Part shown: positions 24,191 through 36,114 of the stretch, one piece after another
Numbering within the stretch: position 1 is the first letter of the stretch
Layout: each line of letters opens with the position of its first letter
Source: Vandiemenella viatica
Lineage: Eukaryota > Arthropoda > Insecta > Orthoptera > Morabidae
Assembly (NCBI GenBank): GCA_031002005.1
Contig: CM061919.1
Span: 172,033,121-172,097,120 of the forward strand
Length of the DNA stretch: 64,000 nucleotides
Direction of reading: 5' to 3'
Translations under genes and position numbers: made by a program
Notes under the pieces: model-generated
What the model saw: the letters and a program-made list of their open reading frames with translations, nothing else
The model's database searches: none
What the model was told of the DNA's origin: nothing

Positions 24191-24732
24191 TTGGTGATCA
24201 TGTTTGCAGTGGTGACAGAGTGAGGCAATTAAATTATATAAATCATTTAAATTCAGTAATTATTTTGATTCATTGTGTTATGAAGTGATCTGGAACTGTC
24301 TGCAGGACTACAGTTTTGGCCACTTTCATGTTGTTTTAAGTGAGTTATCACGTTGCATTCAGTGTTTTCTGGTGACCATTCGATCAATTGAACCTCTTGC
24401 CAAATTGGTTTTCATAAAGTTATTCTTCATGTGATGTATCTTGTGTCAAAATTTGTGTTTCCTGTTTATTGTTTATGTAGTGAATCTTTATTATTTGTAG
24501 AAGTTATTAAAAATCTAGTACCATTTATTCTCTTATTGTAGTTACAAAGGCAGCTAAAAAAGCCATGTACGGAAAACTTGCCACAGATGAAACCTGCTGA
24601 CATTTCAGAAAACATTTTTCCCCCTCGTTTACTTTGTTTCTTTCCTACATTGATAAGTTTTTAATTTTTTGTGTTTATATCTGTGGTCGTCAAGTCAAAT
24701 TTTTTGTCACTGGAATCATCTTATTTAAGACT

Positions 24733-25495
24733 AGCTGATACCCACGACTTTGTATGCATGGACTTAGAATTTCACTGTCAGAATTGAATATAGAAAGCTG
24801 TTAGTAACATAGGATTGGTCCCAAAAAACACTGGCTTGGCATAATATGACAGGAAGGCCATCGCTATTTCACTTTACTGTCAAACCTGTCTCATGAAGAG
24901 AATCAGTTTCCAACATATTTAAAGCAGAAAAACAAATGAAGATGCAGGGATGTGGAGGGGCTTAACTAAGGGTAGCTTTATTTCACCTTGGTTTTTTCTT
25001 CTTTCTTCAACATGAGTATCTGATTCTTGGGTTCTAATAACTTTAACTGTTAGTGCTCCACCTTATACCCTATACCTTAGGCCACGTTTACACCTGCAAG
25101 GCATGTCAAAAAATAATACAAAATAAACTGGTGCCAGAAACTTTTAGGCACACACAAAGTAATAGTACAGTGCAGAGTAAATTGACATCAATACTAAATA
25201 ATACATAATTAATTAACAAATCATACACTAACAGACTGCTTGAGAAGCACAGCTTCAGCAACCGACGTAACATTACAGACTAACACATGCATCATTCTGT
25301 CTGTCACCATTCAATAAGTTCTCAAAATTTTGTGGCTACAACTGTTATTCATACTGGAAAAAAAAATGTCCTTTGTCCTTGCTACAGATACAAAGTATTT
25401 CCTTGTCAAATATCATCAATATCCGTATAGCGATTTAGTCGTCAAAACGTAACAGAAAGACAGAGACTTAGTTCCGCATTTATAATATTATTTGT
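24733..25495 (+). mobile_element. RTE/SINE-type repeat, copy 1
   Basis: Starts 'gactagctgatacccacgac' and ends 'cagagacttagttccgcatttataatatta', the start and tail phrases of a common insect repeat whose consensus ends '..gacagagttacttt.gcatttataatattagtatag'. No open frame. Confidence 0.65.
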
Positions 25496-25699
25496 GCGGA
25501 TCACTCACACACTTGACTGTGAGAATAACAACCCCTGGGGGATCAATATAGTGTAAAAAAAAAGTGTATACCTACAGTATTGCTAGACCACCTACGGTTT
25601 GCCACACATTGGATCCCTAAATTTGTGGTATCTACAGTTAAATATGGAATCTGAACAACATACTGCCAAGGCGCGGTCATACGACTAAAAACAATTCCT

Positions 25700-25800
25700 A
25701 AAAATCTTTGCTTCCACTGGGATTTGAACCAGAGACCACGCTCCAAACATCAGGAAGCAAGCAAGCACATTAACCACTGAGCTACCAGACCGCTATGCGG
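25700..25800 (-). mobile_element. tRNA-derived SINE head
   Basis: The minus strand reads GGTCTGGTAGCTCAGTGGTT (A box TAGCTCAGTGG) and TCTGGTTCAAATCCCAGTGG (B box GGTTCAAATCC). It lacks a foldable complete tRNA and is followed by a non-tRNA body, so it is a SINE head and not a tRNA gene. Confidence 0.7.
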
Positions 25801-25814
25801 GAAAGTACTACAGT

Positions 25815-26046
25815 GACTTAGACATCCTACACGTCTGTCTATCACAGTTCAGTAATTTTTCAAAATTATATGATAACATGTATTATTTATACAGAAAAAA
25901 GTATGCTATGTCCATCCTAATGTCAACTAGCTTCTCCTTGTCAAATTTCATCACAATTGGATTTGTCATTTTGCCCAAGAAATGTAACAAACAGACAGAG
26001 AGACAGATGGACAGAGTTACTTTCACATTTATAATATTAGTATAGA
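25815..26046 (+). mobile_element. RTE/SINE-type repeat, copy 2 (3' end)
   Basis: Ends 'cagagttactttcacatttataatattagtatagat' and aligns with the 3' 200 bp of copy 1. It ends about 110 bp upstream of exon f. Confidence 0.7.
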
Positions 26047-26157
26047 TTTATCAACAAGCATTTACATGTAATTCCTATATGTAAATATTCTCTATGCTGT
26101 ATGCTGGTTGTAATCCTCATTAAAATTATGTAACTCTGTGGTTCTGGTTTGTCATAG

Positions 26158-26425
26158 GCTGGTGAGCTAGATCAGTGCCAGCAGGCATGTGCAGCATTAC
26201 TTGAGAAAGATCCAAACAATGAGGAGGCGATGGTTACTATGGCTGACCTGGCATTCCGACGTGCTGATTTTGATGCAGCTGCCATCCATTTCCGTCAACT
26301 ATTAGGACGCCTTCCCATGTACTGGACTGCACTTGCGAGGCTGGTTGAGGTGTGCCGACGCACAGCTGCACTGCCTTCTGCTGAATCCTTCATTGAAAGA
26401 GCAGCCACTCTCTGCAAAAGACCTG
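26158..26425 (+). CDS. TTC21B: TTC21B/IFT139 exon f (89 codons + 1 nt)
   Basis: Sixth exon. Acceptor ..tcatag, donor gtaag. Phase 0 in, phase 1 out. It reads AGELDQCQQACAALLEKDPN, then NEEAMVTMADLAFRRADFDA and later ..ATLCKRP. This matches the IFT139 stretch 'D...CL.QC..LL..D.DNE.A.MMMADL.FR..D...A..H..QLL', among the best conserved parts of the family. The final G joins AG of the next exon to give Glu. It is separated from exon e by about 13.4 kb of intron containing two LINEs, a Penelope fragment and SINEs. Confidence 0.93.
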
Positions 26426-27064
26426 GTAAGAATCCCGGATCTTTCTACATGCAATGGGTAGGATTATTGAGTAGAGTTGATCAGATATTAAACTCTAACA
26501 TATATTAAGTGATACTTCTCTCCTTCCCCCTTACCATCTTATTTTCATATGTCTTAGGTTTTGCTCTAGTCTGTCCTTCATTTAGGTATATCCATATTTT
26601 AAGACTGAACTTAGTGAAAGGCACAATTGTTGGCAGCTATAGGAACTAACACAGATTAGATTAATCCATGCCATGCCAAATTACCTTTTTTCTTTATTCA
26701 TGTCAATAGCACGAAATAAAAAATCAAACAAAATTAACAATTATATCAATTTAAGGTTACTATTTACATAATAATTTAACAGTAAGTGCTCAAAATTTGG
26801 TATCATTGATAGTGCAGTCAACGGTCAATGACAGGTTCTGCTGTGTACAGATAACTTTAAACAGAAAGCAATTTAACAGACACTTTGTTCACCAAGCTTA
26901 AGTTGGTCCCACTTGTTATGAGGAGTCTCTTGACCTTTGGCATATCAGTTTCTTAGGTACCAAAAAAAATTAGAAAGAGGCTTTTATGATTGTGTGATGG
27001 AAGGGGAATTGCTGGCAACAAGCACAGTATGTATATACTAGGCAAATAATTTAATAATAAGCTC

Positions 27065-27560
27065 ATTTGGAAGGGACTCATTGGAATGGCAGTAAGCGAA
27101 GGATTCAAAGTCCTGCACATATTACAGAGAGCAGTAAGGGGATATATATATAAGGGAAGTAATGAATTAGATGGTTAAAGCTTGGTCACTCTCATGCATG
27201 AATGTGGTGGGATGTTGTGGGATCCACATTATTGGTATCAAATATGAAAGTTGGGACGGTATCAGAGGAGGCAGCTAGACTTGTATGTGAAATTTACTTT
27301 AAAACATATTCAGTAACTGACATATTTGAGAAGATTGGTTGAGAGTCATTGGAAAACAGGAGGTGGATAAGTAGAGTATACGGTGTGTTTAATACATGTA
27401 TTGCCAATGACTCCTACATGCATATGGGGCAAGAAATCAAAGAGTAGTATATGTAAGGAAAAGTGAGTCTATAGCTTTTTATTGGCAGTTTGTTTTAAGC
27501 ATAAGAGATACGAAAAATTCCCATTTTAAGGAGTCAGTGAGTAGAATGACAAGTGCTTAG
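27065..27560 (+). mobile_element. LINE 1-family fragment, degenerate, plus strand
   Basis: Pieces read KVLHILQRAVRGY, then an alignable 'QRRQLDLYVKF' region with stops and shifts. In order these match the LINE 1 C-terminal stretch LLERVMRGCTREVRELGYKT to AARFVCGNYRRAQ. No R repeat is present at the site where the 8-9 kb copy carries one. Confidence 0.6.
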
Positions 27561-28839
27561 TGTAGAATCTAAATGCACATTTAAAAAAAACTGATATTTT
27601 TTGGAAAATTTCCACTTGACCCTAAGATCCGTAATGTTCTAAAATAATATTTTTGTTATGATTAAGTAAAATGTTTAATATAGTTGAGTCAGCCAAAGAT
27701 ACTAAATGAACTATACAAATCCTATGTTATCTGTGATTGATTTCAAACTTGAATTGAGTTGTGATTCATATGTCCATAAGGACAACTTACAATAGAGGGT
27801 GCCCATATAAAACATACTGTAAGCCTCATTTATTTTCCCTTATGAGTTAAAGGTTGGGAAAATATTTGGATAAATGACTGCATATTTGTATACACAACAT
27901 TAGCTAGTAGTACCTGCCAGATCACCCAACAGCATACTTAAAGTTAGAATTCACTCCTCTCCATAACAGCCATTCGCTCTCTATTTACTGCTCATATGTC
28001 AACTACTGAATTGCTTGTTATTTTATACTTATTGAAGGTTGACTTTATATCTTGTGTCTGCCAGTACCTAGTACCCTTCTAACCTCATCTTCACATTCTG
28101 CTACTGCATCTTAACCTGCTTGTGTGACTTCTTCACAAGAACTGCTTCAAGTGTGTTGCATTGACATATCAAATCTTCCAAGAAATACAGATGTAATGCA
28201 TGTCAACTCTCACTACAGCTCCTCTCCATTCTGGAAGAGACTGACCACCCATGAGCCAGTGCCTTCTATCAGACCTTCCAAATTAAATGTTTTTATGCGA
28301 CTTAACCACTAAGCTACAGCAAAGAGTGGGGAATTCCAAAAGCAGATCCGTGTGGGGCATTTATTGGATGAGTATGACCAAGCATTGCGTCTGGCCAAAA
28401 CTTTTCATTCAAAAGCAGTTTTAGTGCTGCAATTCTGCCTGAAATAAATAATTAAATAATTTATCAGGCAATACAATATTTTTCCAGAATAATGTTACAT
28501 ATGCCAGGTAACAAGCTTTCTAGTGGACAATCATTTAGACATTTATAAGAGCATTGTTCCCTTCTTAGACCATCCAATATTTTGTGGGAAAAATTGTTAA
28601 CTTGATTTTCTTTTGTTGTTGTAGCCCTTACACTTACAGGTTTGGTAACTGATAGGTGTATTTTGTCCACCATTGCTTGATTTTAATTTTATACTAGTTA
28701 TACAAATAAAAAAGTAATTTCATATTGTCTTGTGATCTGGTGGCAGAGTTTCTATTTGTTGTGCATTCCACCTCTATTGTGCCTGGACCTACAGTCCAAA
28801 CTACAGTATGTCCTGGTATAGCTCTTTGATTAAGCAGGT

Positions 28840-28925
28840 CTCTTACAAATTACTGGCCCCAGTAGGAGTTGAACCCAGGACCCTGGTTTTTGATAGCAAG
28901 CGGCTTAACCACTGTGTTTATTATA
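28840..28925 (-). mobile_element. tRNA-like SINE head, degenerate
   Basis: The minus strand has CAGTGGTTAAGCCGC and a B box in 'ctgggttcaactcctactgg'. No complete tRNA fold. Confidence 0.5.
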
Positions 28926-29690
28926 CAGATGAGACATTTAAGTCAAACTTAACTCTTAAAAAAGAAAAATTGAACACTTTAGCAAAGAGACTGTTTCCCC
29001 TAATTGTAAACATTAATTGAAGTGTATGATAATCTTGAATCAGTATCAGTTAAAGTTATTAATGTTTTCTGATTGAATGCTACAACTTTTATGCAGAAGA
29101 ATACAACATTTAAATTTGAACAGTCTAAAAGATACAGATGGGACACATTGCAGATATTCACAAGGACATCCATTGACTAAGGAAAAATTTTAACATTTAT
29201 TTTCAACTAATTTTGTGTTTTCCTCCTACCATATGGTTATTTAAATATTCAAAAAAAAAAGTCTGGGGATGGTAGATTTGAGCAATAGTGACTACTTTGT
29301 CATAAGTGAGGCTCTGGAAATTTGGCTTTATAATAACAATATCAACAGGAATGGTGGGCTCAACCTGAGTGTTGCCTAAAAAATCAGTTATAGTTGATCT
29401 CTCACATAAATGTGGCATTTTGTCATGCCAGGACATCAAGAGAGCTAATACTTTGCAACAAGCCATGAATTAAGTCTAGCACTAGGAATGATGCTATAGC
29501 AGACATTTCAGTGCTCCACAGTGTGCCGCGTATTCAGCTACTGGGCTAAGAGGCAAGCAGTTTGGTTTTGGTTGTCATAGTGGACCATGGTTAGGTGCTA
29601 ACTTACAATGATATAAATGTGAGTGAGACATGAGGCAGGTCAGTCGAAGCAGTAGCAGGAAGCTTACAACCACTGTAAGTCATGCAATGC

Positions 29691-29722
29691 CTGATGAAGA
29701 TGGCAGAGCCAGCTGTTGAAAC
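29691..29722 (+). ncRNA. Possible hammerhead-like core in a repeat
   Basis: An exact CTGATGA box (29691), then 20 bases with a weak GATGGC/GCCAGC helix, then GAAAC (29718-29722). This box order and spacing is that of a hammerhead core in Penelope-like or retrozyme repeats, but stem I does not pair and stem II is imperfect, so this may be a decayed copy or chance. Confidence 0.3.
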
Positions 29723-30626
29723 ATTGTGTTTTATGATGCCATCCTCCTGGACATCCGCAAAGATCACATTGCATATTTGAAGTTGTACATACTTAAACAT
29801 TCAGTGGGATTTGGAGTATCAAGGATGAATTTACAGCAAATTTTATTGCTTGATTTGAAAATGAGCCCATACAAAATTCAATTAGTCCAAGATTAAAAAA
29901 TCAGGTTTGAATTGAAACTGAATTGATGCACTGATGCTTGACCAATTTTTTTAAATTCAACTACATTCTCCTAGCTGTTGGGGCTGATTTTAATCTAAAT
30001 AGTTTTTTTTTTTTTCAAAAAATAAACAAAATTGTCGTTACTGGAGTTTGAACAATCTTGGCATAAAGCACCAGAAGCCACTTCACATGACAAATTTTTA
30101 CCTATTGTTGTAAATTAACTGTTGAGTTTTTTACTAGTTATTTTATTCCAGTTTCTGTGTTTCATGTGCTGCAATCAGTTAAATACTCTCATATTAAAAG
30201 ATATTAAATTTTAATTACTTAATCACAGTTGTTGATTTTAGTTGATTTTTCTGTGGTGTGCTATGAGTAGGTGTAGCGCAATTAGAAAAAGTTTGTGGGC
30301 CACTGTTCTACAGTAGTACCTTTAAAGGGTGGCATTTCATAATAAAATGCCAACAAATTGCAGAATTAAAACTATCAACAAATTGCAGAATTGAAATGGA
30401 ATATATACAAAGAAATTGAAAATGTTTGACTACATATCTTGAGTAGAAATAGAAGAATGTTATCATAGTGAAGGTTTGACATTTGGGTGATTTTATTTTC
30501 GAACCATGAATTTTCACTGTTGTTGGTAATTTTAATCAATAAATGTTATTCAAATATAACTTTCATTTTTTATTTGAAGTTTAAAAAAGCTAATTTTGGA
30601 CCACTCTATACATTACAACTAATATA

Positions 30627-31259
30627 CAGTAGAGTGTCAATAATCTGAATGTCAGTTATCCTAAACATCAGTTATCTGTATAACCCCTTTTTTTTTACAA
30701 ATTGTGCACTTTTTTACAGAAGCATCAACGTTGTTTCTATAATGCACATGTTTTGTTCATCAATTCCTCTGACGAAGAATTAGGTACAGTGAGTTTGTTA
30801 TTGAATTATCATCACAATATCCTCGCAACCAGCCAGTCACTGGCTTTGATACTGAATGTTTGTTGTAACTGTGATGTGGCAACAATAATTCTTTCACTGT
30901 GCCATCAGTTTTGAGTTTCTTTTAAAAATCTGAATCCCACTATGTTGATCCTGTGCCTTTGTTATTGATTTGCTGTATTGGTGAGTTCTGTTGACTTTAG
31001 TATCTTGTGCCAACATTATACACCTATAATAGTATCATGTTCATCTTGTAAAAGGAAGCATTAGTGTTTCCAAGATGAACCAGAAGAAAATAAGAGATTT
31101 CTTTTGCTTGGGATATGTAAAATTATAATGTACCTAATGTAATTTTAAAGACAAAATAAAAACTAAATAAACCGAAACAATAGAAATCGAAAATCAGAAC
31201 AGAATGATAATCTGAACCACCATAGGTCCCAATTATTTCGGATTATTGATGCTCTACTA
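30627..31259. mobile_element. Tigger/pogo-like element, non-autonomous (633 bp)
   Basis: Left end CAGTAGAGTGTCAATAATCT; right end, reverse complemented, TAGTAGAGCATCAATAATCC; TA is present on both sides (30625-30626 and 31260-31261). The TIR resembles the 'CAGT.GA...TC.AT.ATCCGAA' type of pogo/Tigger elements. No transposase frame. Confidence 0.7.
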
Positions 31260-31562
31260 TAATAAATAAATTTGATAGGATTGAGCATTGTAAATTAAGT
31301 ATTTAAATCACTCTGTTAAAATGATACCAAAGAACCTAACAGTGACCTCATCTTACAAGTTTAGAGTAACAAATTAGCAAGTGTAAAAGAGTTTGAGGTT
31401 TTTAACATCAAAGAAAAACATCTGTAGATCTATTTTATTCCTGTACAGTTGATTTCTTGATTAGGTATTTAAAATAATAAACAATATATTTCTTAAGTGT
31501 TCTGTTTCGTATTTAGAATTTTTGGAACATGACTTAGAAGATACACAAATGCTTTCCTTTAG

Positions 31563-31770
31563 AGCAAGAAGCGGGCCTGTGCTATTGCCGTGGGCTGTTT
31601 GAATGGTACTCTGGTCGGCAGGATGCAGCTCTACGCTACTTTAATGGGGCTAGACATGATCCCGAATGGGGCCGCCAGGCACTATGCAACATGATTGAGA
31701 TCTGTCTTGATCAAGACGATGGTGGTCTAGAAGAAGCTTCACGGGATGCAGCTCTAGCTACTGCTGAGAG
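31563..31770 (+). CDS. TTC21B: TTC21B/IFT139 exon g (2 nt + 68 codons + 2 nt)
   Basis: Seventh and last exon found. The acceptor is ..cctttag and the donor gtacca. After completing Glu it reads QEAGLCYCRGLFEWYSGRQD, then ALRYFNGARHDPEWGRQALC, NMIEICLDQD and ..ALATAER. The family signature 'G..YC.GL..WY.G....ALR.FN.AR.D..WG..AL.NMIEICL' is nearly complete, which makes the TTC21B/IFT139 call firm. The C-terminal exons that should follow (roughly the last 200 residues) are not found between 31771 and the gap, so they are absent from this window. Confidence 0.94.
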
Positions 31771-33032
31771 GTACCATTGAGCTAGAAACATAAATTAAAT
31801 AACAGAAATTGTAAGTTTATGCATATGATAAATAAGGCAGATTATATTCAGCCCTGTCATGATATTAACTAGTACGGTGCTGAATTCATTCATTTAAATT
31901 TCCATCATTAATCGCATTATACAAACTGGGAATTGATTCAGTTTGAAACATATGGTTTAATAATTAATTTGAAAGCAGACCATAAGTGATGCCCTAAAAT
32001 CATAGTTTCACATTATGTATCTTTTTTGTAGACAGAACTATCATACAACTGTTCAGGGGGGAAAAATTTCAGTAACAGTGTTCTGAGCAATTTTTGGTAA
32101 TCTAATATTATAATCATCATCACATTCCAATTTAAAGAATATAACAAAGCAAAAAATTACAACAATGTTAATCAAAAAACTGTATCAAAGGGTATAAGAC
32201 ATTTTCTGGTAGATGTACCAGCTTGGTGCAGATTAATCAGGCTTGTGGGTCGTCTTCTCATTGAACAATGTGATCAGTTGTTTGGATATTTCCACAGTTA
32301 AACAGTACATCTTAATGGATCCTCCCCTTATGTGAGTAAAGAGAGATGATGTGTGGGAGAAGGGTGACTGTGACCCAAGTTACTATTTTGTTTAAATTAC
32401 TTTTTTCATGTTTAGACGTATCGGGAGATAAAGGAAGAACCTCAATAAGTCATTGACACAACCAACTTTCATTGCTGGGAGAATAAGGCCTCCCAGGGTG
32501 CCAAGGGAAGTGGTGAGGATCGCAGTGAGGACTGATCCAGTGGTCGCAACTGGGAATTCATCTCTGATCAGCTGGCGATAGTGACCAGATACATTTATTA
32601 GTATTTCACTAGTTTAGGTGGAACTCAGGTTTTCTATGGAAGATAGTGTGGGTGCAATGTGGTCTGATATGGTAAAAGAATACCACATACTTTGAACTGT
32701 GCAGTGAAATTCAAATAAGCTCTCTAGCCCGTATATCGGCTCTAGAAAAGATACTTGTGGATAAGCATCTCAATCTATCAAACAGTCATGAGTTTTAACC
32801 AGAGGAAATATTTCAAATGACCTTTTTTTATATATAAAATTAACGCCATGGCTTTTGTTATTTCTTTGCTTCATTAATTTTGTTTGTAAATTGTTAATGC
32901 CTTGTAATAACTTTTTAATGCTTGCCGAGTCGATAGGTTTAGTTTATACTTCTGTAATTGTAGTTTACCAATGTTCGTACGTAGTATAGACAACAGTGCA
33001 GTATTTAATTGCCAATTTCATTAAAGTAGCTT

Positions 33033-33178
33033 GACCAAGTGAAGAAAGACACAGAGTCTAAGGGAGTTGTTTGGATAAAATTGGTGGAGGAAAAATCTTG
33101 GAATGACCGCCAGATGTGGAAGAGGATGTGCTGGACTACCTGCAGAGGTGGAAACGTCTGATAATGATGATGATGGTT
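33033..33178 (+). mobile_element. Short 5'-truncated retroposon with 10-bp target duplication
   Basis: 146 bp ending in a (ATG)n-like tail ('ctgataatgatgatgatgg'), flanked by AAAGTAGCTT at 33023-33032 and 33179-33188. The right arm of the surrounding inverted repeat has the uninterrupted sequence at 35480, which proves the insertion. Confidence 0.82.
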
Positions 33179-35062
33179 AAAGTAGCTTCAATCACATGTG
33201 AGGAGTAAATCTGATACCGGGGTTAATATATCAGCTTACCGTCAACTTACATCTCTTTCACTGTTCATAGACCTGATCTATTCGATCCCATGTAAGGGAC
33301 TAGCTCCATACCGGGGTTAGGATATGCGCATTCACCTTAACTCTGATACTGTTTTGTAGATAATAAAAAACTGCTTTACCGTGTAATATATTTGCCACTG
33401 AAAAATCAACTGTAATAATTTAGAATGGCTGCCACTTGCCTCATGCAAGAAAAGGTTAGGTAGAAGTCATAAATGAATTAGCTGGGATTATTTCAAAGTC
33501 AAAAGTCACTATATTCTTTAAATTGTTTACACACTCATTACAGTTGAAGGCAATCGAACGTTTCTTTACCAGAATTGATTACAGATTATGAAGTGAGACT
33601 GACAGACCGAAACCCATGGTCAAAATTTCAAAGTCACATCTTAAATACTGAAACTGAGTCACAACACTAAAACTCCAACATGGCCACCACTAAGCATGGC
33701 TGTGCCATGGCCAACTTCTGCCTTCCTGGCCTAAGTGCCTCTCGCACAATATAGAGCAATACAGCCTTACACTCCAAGAGATCGCCAGCGGCTGACTAAT
33801 GAAACCTACGCCAATCATATATATAGGTTCAGCATCCCTTCACCAGAGTAACCTACCGCTATACAACATAGTTCTCCAATCTTGATAAATGCAATCTGTA
33901 GAGTACTGAAAATTTGTCAGTAGGTACAATATGGGGCAACTTAAGTCCTTATGAATTTTTCTGTAAAGTTAACAGATTCGCTGTAAAAAGTAACTTTGGG
34001 TTCTCATCCCCATTATGACGCAGAAGTTAATGACTCAGTTTATTTAGGTGTTAGAAGGTTCAACTAAATTTTGTAGAGCTTCTATTTAAATTATCTTCTA
34101 TTTAACACCAAATATGACTAATTTCTTAATTGGGTAAAAAAAACCATTTAAAACCACACTTCCATGGTGTCCCACCTGATTTCTGGTAGCAGAAATATTA
34201 TATTTTGAGCTTTAAAACTTGTTCCACTCTATTCTACAGCATTTCAACTGCCCCATAGAGTTTTCAATCTCCTCTCTAGCTGCCGTAGTTGCTTTATAAT
34301 TGAATTTCTAAAAATTTCTATTTCTGGGTTGTCGCCGCCATAAGTCAAAAAACACTATTTCACCTGATTATTAATTAAGGTACTGCCTATTGTTTAAAAA
34401 TGCTTATGTTACTAACTTTAGAGGTCATTATTACATACCCTGAAAGTATTTTCTTTTACTGACTTTACTTGGCGGGTTCGTAATAATTAAAACTGTGTAT
34501 GAAAAGCATGGACTTCAATATATTTCATTTGAAAACAATCTATGACTCATCTGACTGTATAAAATGTTGCAAAATGTTTATATTTTATACCAGAAGAAAT
34601 TATGTTCGTCTCACACTAACAGCTGATTTCAAATACTGTTTAAACATGTGGTTACACGAAATTTAGAATGCAAGTTTATGTAATAAATTATAATATTGGT
34701 GTTTTAAGCTTTAAGTGGCTTTAAACTCTTTATTACTGTTTCTTTATGACAAAATTATTTTATGAGGAGCTTTTAATATATTGAAAAGTATTGTGTTATA
34801 GTGATATTACATCGTAACAAAGTGTGTTCCCCGTGATGGATTTCACACTATTACTTTTATTTGGGTAAGTTTAAAGCTTGATTTTTGTTCTTTAAGGATG
34901 GTTTACGGTCTGTATTAGCTGTTTAGTTGACTTTGGGACTTAAATTTGCTGCGTATACGGCTCTAGGCTGCCGTATCGGGTCCTCCACTATGCCCACTCT
35001 TCTATAACCAGAGTATTAAATTAGAATTTGAAGAATTCTAAGGTAGCTTACACACACCTGTG

Positions 35063-35474
35063 CAATGTTTATTTGAATTGAGAAATTAAATGGCCAGACT
35101 ATGCACTTTTATTAGATGTATTTATACTGCCTTGTGTTTTAATTAAAGAACCCTTTTCATTTTCAATAAATTCAAAATAATTAAGTTTTTACTACCTGAG
35201 ATAAAAAAGAAATTAAATTCATATGAATAAATTCAGGCACCCAGTAACCAGTCACATTGTAGTTGGTACCCCAAATGTAATGGGACAGTTTTATGGGTGC
35301 CTTAATTTATTCATGAATTAAATTTTTCATAACCTCAGTTAACAAAAAGTTAATTATTTTGAATTTATTGAAAATGAAAATGGTTATATGATTAAAATGC
35401 ATAACAGCATAAATAAATCTAATATTACCAGAACATGTACATTTAATTTCTCAACTCAAATAAACATTGCGTAA
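35063..35474. repeat. Hairpin-forming inverted repeat (~200-bp arms)
   Basis: Arms 'caatgtttatttgaattgagaaattaaatg' (35070) and 'catttaatttctcaactcaaataaacattg' (35440), centred near 35267, next to the inner end of the larger inverted arm. No coding content. Confidence 0.8.
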
Positions 35475-36114
35475 GTATGATTGAAGCTACTTTAATGACA
35501 ATGGCAATTAAATACTACACCTTTGCCTATACTACAGATGAACATTGGTAAACTACAATTACAGACATACAAAATGAACCTGTAATATGGCATAAACAAT
35601 TCTCAAACAAATTTAATGAATCTAAGAAATAACAGAGGCATGGCATTGATTTTAAAAAGAAAAATTATTGGAAATATATGCTCCAGCTAAGACTTATGAC
35701 TGTTCGATAGATGGAGATTCTTATCTATAAGACTCCTTGCAAGGGCCATTATATAGACTAGAGAGCAAAGTTCAAAGTATGTGGTATCCTGTTACCATAT
35801 CAGACTGCACTGCACATTGCACCCACATGATCTTCCATCAAAACCTAAGTTCCACCTATACTAGTGAAATACTAATAAATGTATCTGGCCACTATTTCGA
35901 GCTAATCAGAGATGTATTACTGGCTACCACCGCCAGATCAGTCCCCATTGTGATGCTTGCCACTTCCCTTGACCTCTTGGGAGGTCTTAATCTCCCACTA
36001 ATGAAAGTCGTTTGCACCAATGATGTCTCGAGGTTCTTGAGATCATACAATTTACTATTGGAGGGTCTCCCACATATCATCTCTCTTCACTCTGACTTAT
36101 TTTCAATGGTTGTG

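Larger units (their letters stand above)
32335..36110. mobile_element. DNA element with ~700-bp imperfect inverted arms
   Basis: The arm at 32335-33032 (continuing at 33189) pairs inverted with 35475-36110, about 85% identical where aligned: 'cagatacatttattagtatttcactagt' at 32585 pairs with 'actagtgaaatactaataaatgtatctgg' at 35861; 'ggtggaact' and 'ataccacatactttgaact' also pair. The ~2.4-kb loop has no recognisable protein. The outer ends fade near 32335 and 36110 and no target duplication was found. Open frames in the right arm (35737-36237) are chance frames. Superfamily unknown; Foldback- or MULE-like by architecture only. Confidence 0.7.

Noticed and set aside
25710..25800. tRNA gene
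   Set aside because: A and B boxes are present, but the acceptor stem does not pair and the sequence continues into a SINE body; the same holds at 10008, 28840, 55660, 55925 and 57890.
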